A DNA stretch of 56,165 bases. Source: Clostridia bacterium. GTDB taxonomy: Bacteria; Bacillota; Clostridia; TANB77; CAG-465. This document shows, piece by piece, positions 7,893 through 15,800 of this stretch. Both the position numbers and the translations under genes were made by a program. Numbering within the stretch: the first letter of the stretch is position 1; the number at the start of each line of letters is the position of its first letter. The notes under the pieces were generated by a model. It made no database searches and was not told the origin of the DNA. It saw only the letters and a list, made by a program, of their open reading frames with translations. The stretch covers positions 1 through 56,165 of the forward strand of contig JAQUGQ010000011.1 of the NCBI GenBank assembly GCA_028684095.1. The letters are read 5' to 3'.

Positions 7893-8787
7893 AGGATTAA
7901 ATTTAAAAACAGAAGATGAAGTATTTGAGTACATGATAAAAAACTTAAAAAATACAATATGCTCTTTTGATTTTTTTGTTGATTTTGAAAAAGTGTTAAG
8001 GCATGTAAAAGATATAGAAATAGAATTAAATATGTTGGATTATTTAATAGGTAAACAAGATATACAAAAAGAGTTGTATACATTAATTACAAAATATCCA
8101 AATGTGGTTAGAACTATACCTATACTTATTGCTACAAGAGAAAATAGATTCAAAATAGTATTAAATGTTGATAGTAAAATAAAAGACAAAATATATAGTT
8201 TTGAAAATAAAAAAGAATATACTGAAGAAGATAAAAAAGAGATTATAGAGTTTGCAGAAAAATCAGGGGTACTAGAGTTATTTAAGAATAGCCAAATAAA
8301 AAGTGTAATTGATTATGTATTTGGTGTCGAGGTAGGACTTGATTCTAATGCTAGAAAAAATAGAACTGGTAAGTTGATGGAAAAACTTATTGAAGCATTT
8401 ATTAAAGATTTATGTTCTAAGAATGGATACAGATATTTGATTCAAGCTAATAGTAATAAAATTGAAAAAGAGTTTAATAAAAAAATAGTAGTTGATAAAT
8501 CAGACAGACAGTTTGATTTTGCTATATTAAATAAGGACAAGTTATATGTAATAGAAACTAATTTCTATACTGCAGGTGGTTCAAAATTAAAATCAGTTGC
8601 TGGAGAGTTTAGAGCAGTAGATAATTTTATGAAAAATTCAAATAAAGATGTTACTTTTATGTGGATAACTGATGGAATAGGTTGGAATACAGCAAAAAGA
8701 CCTTTAAGAGAAGCATATGAAAGTATAGATCACATATTAACAATACAAATGATAGAAGATGGAATATTAGAGCAAATTATAAAGTAG
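7870..8787 (+). CDS. DpnII/MboI-like type II restriction endonuclease
   Basis: 305-aa protein resembling the DpnII/MboI family that cuts unmethylated GATC. Recognisable parts are GVEVGLDSNARKNRTGKLMEKLIE (about 160-180) and the PD-(D/E)XK-like core DRQFDFAILNKDKLYVIETNFYTAGGSKL (about 215-245), with D, E-x-N at the active site. C-terminal FMWITDGIGWNTAKRPLREA is also family-typical. The start at ATG 7870 fits SD AAGGAGA (7854-7860); the longer frame from 7852 begins before it. Known DpnII operons are M, second M, R; here R lies second. Cognate specificity GATC is inferred from the pair of families. Confidence 0.87.
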   Translation: MQKLELYKGLNLKTEDEVFEYMIKNLKNTICSFDFFVDFEKVLRHVKDIEIELNMLDYLIGKQDIQKELYTLITKYPNVVRTIPILIATRENRFKIVLNVDSKIKDKIYSFENKKEYTEEDKKEIIEFAEKSGVLELFKNSQIKSVIDYVFGVEVGLDSNARKNRTGKLMEKLIEAFIKDLCSKNGYRYLIQANSNKIEKEFNKKIVVDKSDRQFDFAILNKDKLYVIETNFYTAGGSKLKSVAGEFRAVDNFMKNSNKDVTFMWITDGIGWNTAKRPLREAYESIDHILTIQMIEDGILEQIIK

Positions 8788-8796
8788 AGGTAATAA

Positions 8797-9546
8797 ATGA
8801 AAAAAATAAAAGCCGAACCAGAAGATTTTAAATTACAAGCTACAACAATGTGGTCTTTTCCTAAAAGAGGTATATGGGCAACACATAAAGGAGATTACAG
8901 AGGTAACTGGGCTCCTGAGATACCTAGAAATTTAATACTAAGATATTCCAAAGAGAATGATATAGTATTAGATCAATTTTTGGGTAGTGGTAGTACAATG
9001 ATAGAAACTAAATTACTAAACAGGAAAGGTATAGGGGTTGATATTAATCCTAATGCAATAGATATAGCTAAAAGTAGAATAAATTTTAACTTTGATTTTC
9101 AAAATTATCATGAGCCAATATTACATCTAGCAGATTCAAGAGATTTAATTAATATAATACCAGATGAATCAGTTGATTTAATATGTACTCATCCACCATA
9201 TGCAAATATAATAAAATACAGCGAAGATATAGAAGGGGATTTATCTCATTATAATGTTGAGCCTTTTCTAGATGAAATGTCTAAAGTAGCAAAAGAATGT
9301 AATAGAGTATTAAAGCAAGATAAATACTGCGCTATATTAATAGGGGATACTAGGAAAAACAAGCATATGATACCACTAGGCTTTAATGTAATGCAAAGAT
9401 TTTTGAATGAGGGATTTGTTTTAAAAGAAACGATTATAAAACAACAACACAATTGTCAAGCAACAGGATTTTGGTATCAGAAAAGTATAGACAGTAATTT
9501 TTTATTAATAGCACACGAATATTTATTTGTGTTTAGAAAAGTTTAA
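8797..9546 (+). CDS. Second DNA methyltransferase (N4/N6, pfam01555-like)
   Basis: 249-aa amino-methyltransferase. The SAM-binding motif LDQFLGSGSTMIETKLLNRKGIGVDINPNAI (about 62-92) comes before the catalytic THPPYANI (about 132-139), a TPPY/HPPY variant of motif IV. It is therefore not a close copy of DpnA, whose DPPY precedes its FxGSGT. SD AGAGGT is close upstream and it follows the endonuclease by 9 nt, so it belongs to the operon. DpnII-type systems commonly keep a second methylase; this one may methylate the other form of the site, or a different sequence. Confidence 0.8.
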   Translation: MKKIKAEPEDFKLQATTMWSFPKRGIWATHKGDYRGNWAPEIPRNLILRYSKENDIVLDQFLGSGSTMIETKLLNRKGIGVDINPNAIDIAKSRINFNFDFQNYHEPILHLADSRDLINIIPDESVDLICTHPPYANIIKYSEDIEGDLSHYNVEPFLDEMSKVAKECNRVLKQDKYCAILIGDTRKNKHMIPLGFNVMQRFLNEGFVLKETIIKQQHNCQATGFWYQKSIDSNFLLIAHEYLFVFRKV

Positions 9547-9636
9547 TTATGTATTAAACATAAGGAGAGCAAATAGCACATATTGAAAAAATAATTTTAA
9601 AATGTATGTTAAAATTAACTTCTTAAGTGCTTTTAT

Positions 9637-9664
9637 TTGAATATATAGATTTTTATGATATAAT
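9637..9664 (+). promoter_or_regulatory. Promoter of the DUF262 operon
   Basis: TTGAAT (9637-9642), 16-bp spacer, TATAAT (9659-9664). It separates this operon from the R-M genes; the 155-nt gap 9547-9701 otherwise holds no gene. Confidence 0.55.
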
Positions 9665-9701
9665 ATTATATAATATTAAACAAGAAATAGGAGGTAAAAT
9701 C

Positions 9702-10868
9702 ATGAATTTAGAAAAAACAGAGGAAAAAATAAGTATAAAATCCAGAAGTAATAGCTATAATAAAGAAGAAGAAAATATTATAGAAAATGAGGATGAGTTA
9801 AATGCAACATACGGTGGAGAAGGTGTATATCCTATGAACGGAATAAAAGTTGAAAAAGGTTTTTACACTGTTTTTGAATTAAAGAGGAAATATGATAGTA
9901 AAGATAAGAAAATAATATTAGACAGTGATCTTCAGAGAGATGATGTTTGGAAAAAAAATCAAAAATGCGAATTAATTGAAAGTGTTTTAATGGGATTGCC
10001 CTTACCTATATTTTATTTTAATGAAGATAAAAACGCTAGATTAATAGTTATTGATGGTAGACAAAGATTAACAGCCTTATTTGAATTTATGAGTGGAAAT
10101 TTTTCATTAGGAAAATTAAAAATCATGAGGAATTTTAATAATAAGAACTTCTCTCAGTTAGATCCAATTTTTCAATCTAAAATTGAAGATTATCAAATAG
10201 TTGCTAATGTTATACAACCTCCAACTCCTGATAGAATAAAATTCGATATTTTCGATAGAGTAAACAGATCAGGAACACAATTAAATAAACAAGAAATTAG
10301 AAATGCATTATATCAAGGAAACGCCACAGATGTCTTAAAAGCAATAAGTTCATGTGAATATTTCAATTTAGCAACTGGAGGAGTTTTTAACAAAGAGAAA
10401 AGGATGAAAGATAAATATATAATTTTAAGATTCTTAGCTTTTTATTTGCATTTGAATAATAAAATATATGATGGTGATGAACAATATCAATACAAAAATG
10501 ATATTGATGATTTATTAGGAAAAACAATGGAATATATGAACAAACGTTCAAAAACAGAATGTAGTAAATTAATAGATGAAAGTAAGTATGCATTATCAAA
10601 TTCTTATTTCTATCTTGGAAAAGATGCATTTAGGCTACTTACTGGAAAAAAAAGATCGCCAATTAATATGAATATATTTGAAACTATTATGTTTGCAATG
10701 GCTATAACACCACTCAAAGATGAAAAGCGCAAACATATTATATATAATGCTATAGAGAAAATGAAAAATAGTGATGAATTTAGAGACAGTATTAATAATC
10801 ACAGAGATAGTGAAGGAAAAATAAACAAGAGATTTGAAATGGCAAAAAAAATTAATGAAGGAGTTTAG
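9702..10868 (+). CDS. DUF262 (GmrSD N-terminal-like, ParB/Srx fold) protein
   Basis: 388-aa protein with the DUF262 signature: DSDLQRDDVWKKNQKCELIESVLMGLPLP (about 65-95), then VIDGRQRLTALFEF (about 108-121, the DGQQR motif used for nucleotide binding or hydrolysis in GmrS/SspE/BrxU), then FDRVNRSGTQLNKQEIRNAL (about 180-200). The HNH nuclease domain DUF1524 found in full GmrSD proteins is absent. The real start is ATG 9702 behind AGGAGGT, not the longer frame from 9627. It is the first gene of a tight three-gene operon with an AAA ATPase and a HigB-domain protein, 4 nt from the next start codon. DUF262 proteins are frequent in phage defence, so a defence role is inferred. Confidence 0.85.
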   Translation: MNLEKTEEKISIKSRSNSYNKEEENIIENEDELNATYGGEGVYPMNGIKVEKGFYTVFELKRKYDSKDKKIILDSDLQRDDVWKKNQKCELIESVLMGLPLPIFYFNEDKNARLIVIDGRQRLTALFEFMSGNFSLGKLKIMRNFNNKNFSQLDPIFQSKIEDYQIVANVIQPPTPDRIKFDIFDRVNRSGTQLNKQEIRNALYQGNATDVLKAISSCEYFNLATGGVFNKEKRMKDKYIILRFLAFYLHLNNKIYDGDEQYQYKNDIDDLLGKTMEYMNKRSKTECSKLIDESKYALSNSYFYLGKDAFRLLTGKKRSPINMNIFETIMFAMAITPLKDEKRKHIIYNAIEKMKNSDEFRDSINNHRDSEGKINKRFEMAKKINEGV

Positions 10869-10872
10869 TAGA

Positions 10873-11922
10873 ATGATAAAAAAAATAAATATACAAGGAT
10901 TAAAAAGCATTGCAAATATTGATATTGATTGTTCTAAATTAAACTTTATAGTAGGGGTAAACTCATCTGGCAAATCTTCAGCACTACAAGCATTATTATT
11001 ACTTGCACAAAATACCGAAAAAGAATCAGGGCTTAATGGACCGCTGATTTCTTTTGCTAGATATAGAGATGTAAGAAATTATAATATCACATTGCCTAAA
11101 ATATCTATAAGTGCTTCTAATGAGTCTGGAAAAATTAAAATAATGATTGAAGAACAAGACGAAAATATTGTGACTGAAGTTACAGGTGAAAACAAGCAAT
11201 TGTTAGAAAAATTAAGATATAAAAATAAACATGTCCATTATATATCATGTCAAAGAATAGGTAGTCAAGATACATATTTGAAGAATTTAAGTAACGATGA
11301 TTCTATTGGGGCTAATGGAGAATATGCATTATACTATCTTTCTAAACATAAAGGAGATACTTTAGATAATAGTTTAATAAAAAGCAGTGGTAAATACACT
11401 TTAGATTATCAAGTAGATTATTGGTTGAAATATATTATTAATGCTACTGTAAGTACAGAAGATATTGTAGGAACAAATGTATTAAAAGCATATTTTAGCA
11501 TTATAGATGGTAAACCTACAATACCTAAAAATGTTGGTTCTGGAATAAGTTATATTGTAAGTATCATAATCATGTGTCTTGCTTCAAAAGAAGGCGACAT
11601 ATTAATTATTGAAAATCCAGAGATTCATTTACACCCTTCAGCGCAAGCGAAGATTTGCGATTTTTTGTATTTTATTGCTAAATCAGGGAGGCAATTATTT
11701 GTTGAAACACATAGTGATCATTTATTTAATGGAATTAGAGCTGGAATAGCAACAGAATCAATGAACGGACAAGATATATCTGTTAATTTTTTCTCATTAG
11801 ATAAAAATAACTGTACTAAGAATACAAAAATTCAATTTGGAAAAAGAGGTAGAATTTTAAATCATGAAGATGGACTTTTTGATCAATTTGATGCTGATTT
11901 AGATAGAATATTAGGAATATAG
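10873..11922 (+). CDS. AAA (OLD/RecF-like, AAA_15) ATPase
   Basis: 349-aa SMC/RecF-type ATPase. Walker A is GVNSSGKSS (about 25-33), a signature-like GSGISYIVSIIIMCLAS occurs near 225, Walker B is ILIIENPEIHLHPSAQ (about 245-260) and the switch is FVETHSDHLFNGIR (about 278-291). No TOPRIM nuclease follows, so it is an ATPase only. The start at ATG 10873 is set by AAGGAG (10858-10863), located inside the end of the DUF262 gene. Such ATPases act as sensor/motor subunits next to effectors in Septu, Gabija and similar systems. This combination with DUF262 and a HigB-like domain is not one I recognise. Confidence 0.85.
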   Translation: MIKKINIQGLKSIANIDIDCSKLNFIVGVNSSGKSSALQALLLLAQNTEKESGLNGPLISFARYRDVRNYNITLPKISISASNESGKIKIMIEEQDENIVTEVTGENKQLLEKLRYKNKHVHYISCQRIGSQDTYLKNLSNDDSIGANGEYALYYLSKHKGDTLDNSLIKSSGKYTLDYQVDYWLKYIINATVSTEDIVGTNVLKAYFSIIDGKPTIPKNVGSGISYIVSIIIMCLASKEGDILIIENPEIHLHPSAQAKICDFLYFIAKSGRQLFVETHSDHLFNGIRAGIATESMNGQDISVNFFSLDKNNCTKNTKIQFGKRGRILNHEDGLFDQFDADLDRILGI

Positions 11923-11931
11923 GTGCTGATT

Positions 11932-12795
11932 ATGGATGTGATAATTAATGATTATTCATTATCTGGTCAATTTTCATCTATGGAAGACTTTATTGAAAAC
12001 TTGTGTAATGACATAATACCAATAATAAAATATTTTAAATTATATAATTGTAAAATTTATAAAAGTTATGAAACGTTTGACAGACTAATTACAGAAGATA
12101 AAAAACTTGTAGATATTTTACATATAAAAGGAATTAGTGAAATATCAAAAATAAAATCAATGTTAGCTGCAGTAATGAGCGAACCACCATATTGGAATGA
12201 AAATGGACATAATACTGAAGGAGAATATATTATTGAAAACATTCAAAAATGTCCAGAATGTATTAAAGAAGCCACCGAAAGAAAATCCATATTATTTTCT
12301 TTTGCACATGAATTTTTTCTACAACATTTTATTACAGTAATGAAAAATAGTATAAAAATAGATTTAAGAAATATATACAACATAAACACAGCATTAAATC
12401 ACTTATTTGAAGAGAAAATAATTAATGAGCACACATTATTTAGAGAGTTAAAACTTGGTATGAAAGTTATATTTTTAATGGTAGAGGATAGAAATTATAC
12501 ACAGGAAGTTTTCGACAATAATAATTTTACAAATAAAGACAGAGTTAAAGCTAAAGAAAAAATTGTAAAACTAATAGAACATATTACAAATAAAACAGAT
12601 GCAGGGGATTTATGTAAAAATCTTGGTAATAGACTATGGGAATTTAGAAATAACATTAGTGATTCGAGAATATTTAGAATATTTTATGTTCTAAACAATA
12701 ACAAGATTATTTTTTTAAACGGTTTTGTTAAGAAAACACAACAAACTCCTCAAAGCGAAATAGATAAAGCAAGAAAATTAATGAAAAATATTTAG
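11932..12795 (+). CDS. Protein with C-terminal HigB/RelE-like toxin domain
   Basis: 287 aa. The last 60 residues or so (GNRLWEFRNN... FRIFYVLNNNKIIFLNGFVKKTQQTP... EIDKARKLM) match the phage Gp49/HigB-type RelE fold: LWE-R, RIFY, and GFxKKTQxTP-EI-A are the family landmarks. RelE-fold toxins of this type are ribosome-dependent mRNases. The first 200 or so residues are unrelated to known HigB proteins and unrecognised; they contain one CPEC. No small antitoxin gene with an HTH follows, although HigB normally has one. The start at ATG 11932 follows AGGTG (11921-11925), which overlaps the preceding stop codon, so it is translationally coupled to the ATPase. Likely effector of the three-gene system by inference. 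Confidence 0.72.
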   Translation: MDVIINDYSLSGQFSSMEDFIENLCNDIIPIIKYFKLYNCKIYKSYETFDRLITEDKKLVDILHIKGISEISKIKSMLAAVMSEPPYWNENGHNTEGEYIIENIQKCPECIKEATERKSILFSFAHEFFLQHFITVMKNSIKIDLRNIYNINTALNHLFEEKIINEHTLFRELKLGMKVIFLMVEDRNYTQEVFDNNNFTNKDRVKAKEKIVKLIEHITNKTDAGDLCKNLGNRLWEFRNNISDSRIFRIFYVLNNNKIIFLNGFVKKTQQTPQSEIDKARKLMKNI

Positions 12796-12813
12796 TAGAA
12801 AACCAAATGAAAG

Positions 12814-12867
12814 ATTATTATGCCCTCTTGTAATATTAAATGAAGTATTGCAAGAGGGTATAATAAC
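12814..12867 (+). terminator. Hairpin terminator of the defence operon
   Basis: GCCCTCTTG and CAAGAGGGT arms (about 12822-12830 and 12850-12859), with extra TTAT/ATAA pairs, form a GC-containing stem 25 nt after the stop codon. The U tail is weak, so part of its job could be protection of the transcript 3' end. Confidence 0.6.
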
Positions 12868-13175
12868 CTAAAAAGTACTGAGTTTTACTGCACCACCAGA
12901 GATATTAGGTGATATTGGAAGGTACTGAGCGATATTTAAGGGTAAGGATATCCTTAGAGTGTTAACGAGAATACAGTAATATAGGTGTTTGTAGAACGTA
13001 TGTTTTCAAGCTCCAAAACCATTGGTCGCAGGTTCGACCCCTGTGTCACCCCTGCCAACACATAAACTTTACAGTCATAAAGATTGTAAGGTTTTGTTAT
13101 ATCCATGTAAAAGTGCTAATTTTAGTATATTGATGCAATTGGGAAAAAAAGTTTAATTCAAGAAAATATTAGCTA
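12868..13175. other. Gene-free interval with short repeats and the tRNA remnant
   Basis: Two copies of a GTACTGAG motif (about 12888 and 12932) and no convincing ORF. The composition is locally higher in GC than the neighbouring genes, especially around the tRNA-like fragment. I see nothing else. Confidence 0.4.
13004..13057 (+). tRNA. Degenerate 3' half of a tRNA-Trp (att-like remnant)
   Basis: The sequence has an anticodon-loop-like CTCCAAAACC, a T-arm GCAGG-TTCGACC-CCTGT and an acceptor end CACCCCTGCCA, which fits tRNA-Trp(CCA). It cannot be functional: the 5' half is missing, the anticodon stem does not pair with the DNA upstream, and two extra bases (GT) sit between the T-stem and acceptor strand. 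A 3' tRNA fragment is the typical scar of integration into a tRNA gene. The intact gene is not in the window. Confidence 0.6.
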
Positions 13176-13204
13176 TTGATTAATTGGGTAATATATGTTA
13201 AAAT
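13176..13204 (+). promoter_or_regulatory. Promoter of the nucleoside/PHP operon
   Basis: TTGATT (13176-13181), 17-bp spacer, TAAAAT (13199-13204), followed by SD GAGGAGG (13216-13222). Confidence 0.65.
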
Positions 13205-13229
13205 ATTATATAAAAGAGGAGGTAGTGAA

Positions 13230-13661
13230 ATGAAGAAAATTTATTTTGCAGCACCACTATTTAATGATATGGAATTAGAAAGAAATGAATATTTTGCAAA
13301 AATGTTTAGAGAATGGGGATTTGAAGTTTATTTGCCTCAAGAAGCAGCAGGTTTATCGGCTAGACAAATTACAGGTCAAAATAAAAGAGAAGTTCATCAA
13401 AGAATATTTAATACAGATTTAGAAGGAATAAAGAATTGTGATATTTTAGTATTATTTTTAGATGGAAGGGTTCCAGATGAAGGAGCTTGTGTTGAATTAG
13501 GTATAGCTTTTGCGTTAAATAAAAAATGTGTTGGATATAAAACAGATGATAGAAATTTAGATTTTACAGGTGACGATAATTTATTTATTGAAGGATGCAT
13601 GGGTTTTAAAGTTATGAGAACTGTAGAACAACTAAAAAATAAATTAGAAAGTTTAAAATAA
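13230..13661 (+). CDS. Nucleoside 2-deoxyribosyltransferase family protein
   Basis: 143-aa NDT-fold protein: MKKIYFAAPLFNDMELERNEYF at the N-terminus (Rossmann-like start with the substrate Tyr), CDILVLFLDGRVPDEGACVELGIAFALNKKCVGYKTD (about 70-107) with the catalytic Glu in the VELG context. Members swap or hydrolyse the N-glycosidic bond of 2-deoxynucleosides or nucleotides. ATG 13230 behind GAGGAGG is the start; the longer frame from 13176 overlaps the promoter. It leads an operon with a glycosyltransferase, a P-loop kinase and a PHP phosphoesterase, so the substrate may be a modified nucleotide rather than salvage deoxynucleosides. Confidence 0.85.
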   Translation: MKKIYFAAPLFNDMELERNEYFAKMFREWGFEVYLPQEAAGLSARQITGQNKREVHQRIFNTDLEGIKNCDILVLFLDGRVPDEGACVELGIAFALNKKCVGYKTDDRNLDFTGDDNLFIEGCMGFKVMRTVEQLKNKLESLK

Positions 13662-13715
13662 AGTATGATTTTGAAAATTTAATTACGTAAAAAATATTTT
13701 TGAAAGGGGATTTTG

Positions 13716-15110
13716 ATGAGTCTACTATCAGTTAAAGTCATATGTATTATTCTTTTGATATATTCTTTTTATTTAATAGTTAAAACAATATTATTTATTA
13801 ATAAAATAAAAAAGGATAATATTATATTAGATGATATAGAAAAGCAAATTATAGTTGCAATACCATGTCTAAGAGAACAAAATTGTATTGAAGAAACAGT
13901 AAAATATTTTAGAAAAATTACGCCTGATAATATACCGATTTTAATAATTACTACTCAAAAGGAATATAAAGAATATGATGACATCAAGATACAATTTACA
14001 AAAGATATAAAAGATAAAATTAGTAAGGATTATCTAATAAATAGTTATAAAAAAATTATTTCAAAGAAAGATATTCTAAAAGTATATGGATCTGATAATT
14101 GTTTACTCGAGATTGAAAGAATATTTAAAAACATTAAAACAACTAAAGATATAGTAGAAGAAAAAAATATTTCTAAATATGAAAATGTATTTTTAATAGA
14201 TTACCCATACGTAGAAGGATATATGGCAGATCAGCTTAATTATGCTTATAAAAATATAGATGACATATTTACTGAATTAAATCATTTAAAAACATATTTT
14301 TGTGTATATAATGCAGACAGTAGACCAAGCAAAGAAACTTTTAATGAAGTTTTGAATAAAATCCCAAATAATAAAAAGATTATACAACAGTATTCATATG
14401 CTATGAAAAATTATGATAAGCTGAATATTATATTAAAAGGTTTTTCAATATATCAATCAAACTTTGAATTAAGAACAGGACTAATTAATAGTTATTTTAA
14501 AAGTAAATTTTTATATACTCATGTTGTAGGACATGGCTTGTTTATTAGAATGGATTTACTTGAACAAATAAATGGATTTAACACAGAGTTTTGGTGTGAA
14601 GATATGTTTTTGGGATTATATCTAAAATTTAAAAATATTCAAATAACACCACTAATATCCTTAGAAAATATGGAAACACCAGAAACATTAAAAAGTTTGA
14701 TGAAACAAAATGCAGTATGGTTTGATACAACAAAAAGATTTTTTAGTATGTATAAAAATATTTATACTAAAGAAAATAAGTTTTTATTTTATGGTCTAGT
14801 TGGTTGTATTAATGAATTTAGATGTTGTATAAACTGGTTGTTATTTCCAATTATAGTGTTATATATGATGCTTATTCCAATAATACATAATAATTATATG
14901 CTATTTGTTATTTCATTAATCTCATATTTAATTTTTGTATTATCATATATTGGTACTACAATTAAAGTTATAAACAAATTAGATAATAAAAATTATAAAG
15001 TTAACTTAGAGTTAATAGTTGGGACAAGCTTAGCAATACTTATATCAAATATCGGACCAATATATTCAATTATATTTGCACCTAAGGAAAAATACAAAAC
15101 AGAAAGATAG
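13716..15110 (+). CDS. Membrane glycosyltransferase, family 2-like
   Basis: 464-aa protein with an N-terminal membrane segment (about 7-28), a cytoplasmic GT-A-like domain (VAIPCLREQNCIEETVKYF at about 46; NADSRP as the DXD region at about 203; GHGLFIR and EDMFLG at about 272-295, the acceptor-binding ED; QNAVWF as the Q..RW-like motif at about 333) and three to four C-terminal membrane segments (about 368-455). This is the layout of processive or polyprenyl-linked GT2 enzymes. ATG 13716 is used rather than TTG 13713; SD AAAGGGG. Its operon mates act on nucleosides or phosphate esters. The sugar and acceptor cannot be told. Confidence 0.78.
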   Translation: MSLLSVKVICIILLIYSFYLIVKTILFINKIKKDNIILDDIEKQIIVAIPCLREQNCIEETVKYFRKITPDNIPILIITTQKEYKEYDDIKIQFTKDIKDKISKDYLINSYKKIISKKDILKVYGSDNCLLEIERIFKNIKTTKDIVEEKNISKYENVFLIDYPYVEGYMADQLNYAYKNIDDIFTELNHLKTYFCVYNADSRPSKETFNEVLNKIPNNKKIIQQYSYAMKNYDKLNIILKGFSIYQSNFELRTGLINSYFKSKFLYTHVVGHGLFIRMDLLEQINGFNTEFWCEDMFLGLYLKFKNIQITPLISLENMETPETLKSLMKQNAVWFDTTKRFFSMYKNIYTKENKFLFYGLVGCINEFRCCINWLLFPIIVLYMMLIPIIHNNYMLFVISLISYLIFVLSYIGTTIKVINKLDNKNYKVNLELIVGTSLAILISNIGPIYSIIFAPKEKYKTER

Positions 15111-15131
15111 TTGTTTTTAGAAGGGAGTTAT

Positions 15132-15791
15132 ATGAAAGAAGGAAAAATTGTAATTATTGAGGGAACATCATGTACAGGAAAAACTACTCTATGTAAAAAA
15201 TTACAAAAAGAAGCAAACTGGGTAATAATTCCAGAGGCTATTAGATATTTAGAAAAATCAACTGGTAAGCAGGGAGATGAAGCGTCGCCTTTACCTTTTT
15301 CTGAGGATGATGAAAAATATAATCAAGAGATTTTATTTAATGTAGAGCTACAAAAAATAAGGGAAGCTAATGAATTAGCTAAAAATGGAAAGAATGTTAT
15401 AATTGATAAATGCGCAATTGCTACAATGGCTACTGCATATGCTTTCGAAAAATTAAAAAAATTTGAAGGGACTTTTGATTATTCATTGAAACTATATAAA
15501 AAACACTTAGATATATTAGAGAATGAAAACTTGAAAGAGTGTGATATGTTTATTTTATTAACCTGTGATTATGATAAAATATTATTAAGAAATAAAATGA
15601 GAAATCATGTTTTAGAAGAATCATGGGTAGACGAAAAATTAATTAATTACCAGGAAATGTTTTCAAAAAGTTTTACTAGACTCTATAAGAAAGAAAAAAT
15701 GATTATAAATACATCTAATGATAATATACCAACGATAAGTAAAATGTTAATTGATAAATATGGAGTTAATAAGGATGATATAGAAAGGTAA
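15132..15791 (+). CDS. P-loop nucleotide/nucleoside kinase-like protein
   Basis: 219 aa of the thymidylate/deoxynucleoside kinase-like P-loop group (AAA_28-like). Walker A GTSCTGKT is at about residues 11-18, then a DK-C switch (VIIDKCAIATMA, about 95-105, the DR-like motif) and a lid region RNKMRNHVLEESW (about 158). The enzyme would phosphorylate a small nucleoside or other small molecule. Start ATG 15132 follows AAGGGAG; the frame opens earlier at TTG 15111 without an RBS. It is encoded 21 nt after the glycosyltransferase stop. Confidence 0.72.
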   Translation: MKEGKIVIIEGTSCTGKTTLCKKLQKEANWVIIPEAIRYLEKSTGKQGDEASPLPFSEDDEKYNQEILFNVELQKIREANELAKNGKNVIIDKCAIATMATAYAFEKLKKFEGTFDYSLKLYKKHLDILENENLKECDMFILLTCDYDKILLRNKMRNHVLEESWVDEKLINYQEMFSKSFTRLYKKEKMIINTSNDNIPTISKMLIDKYGVNKDDIER

Positions 15792-15800
15792 GAATGAAGA

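Noticed and set aside
13004-13057. Intact tRNA gene
   Set aside because: No 5' half, an unpaired anticodon stem and two extra bases before the acceptor strand.
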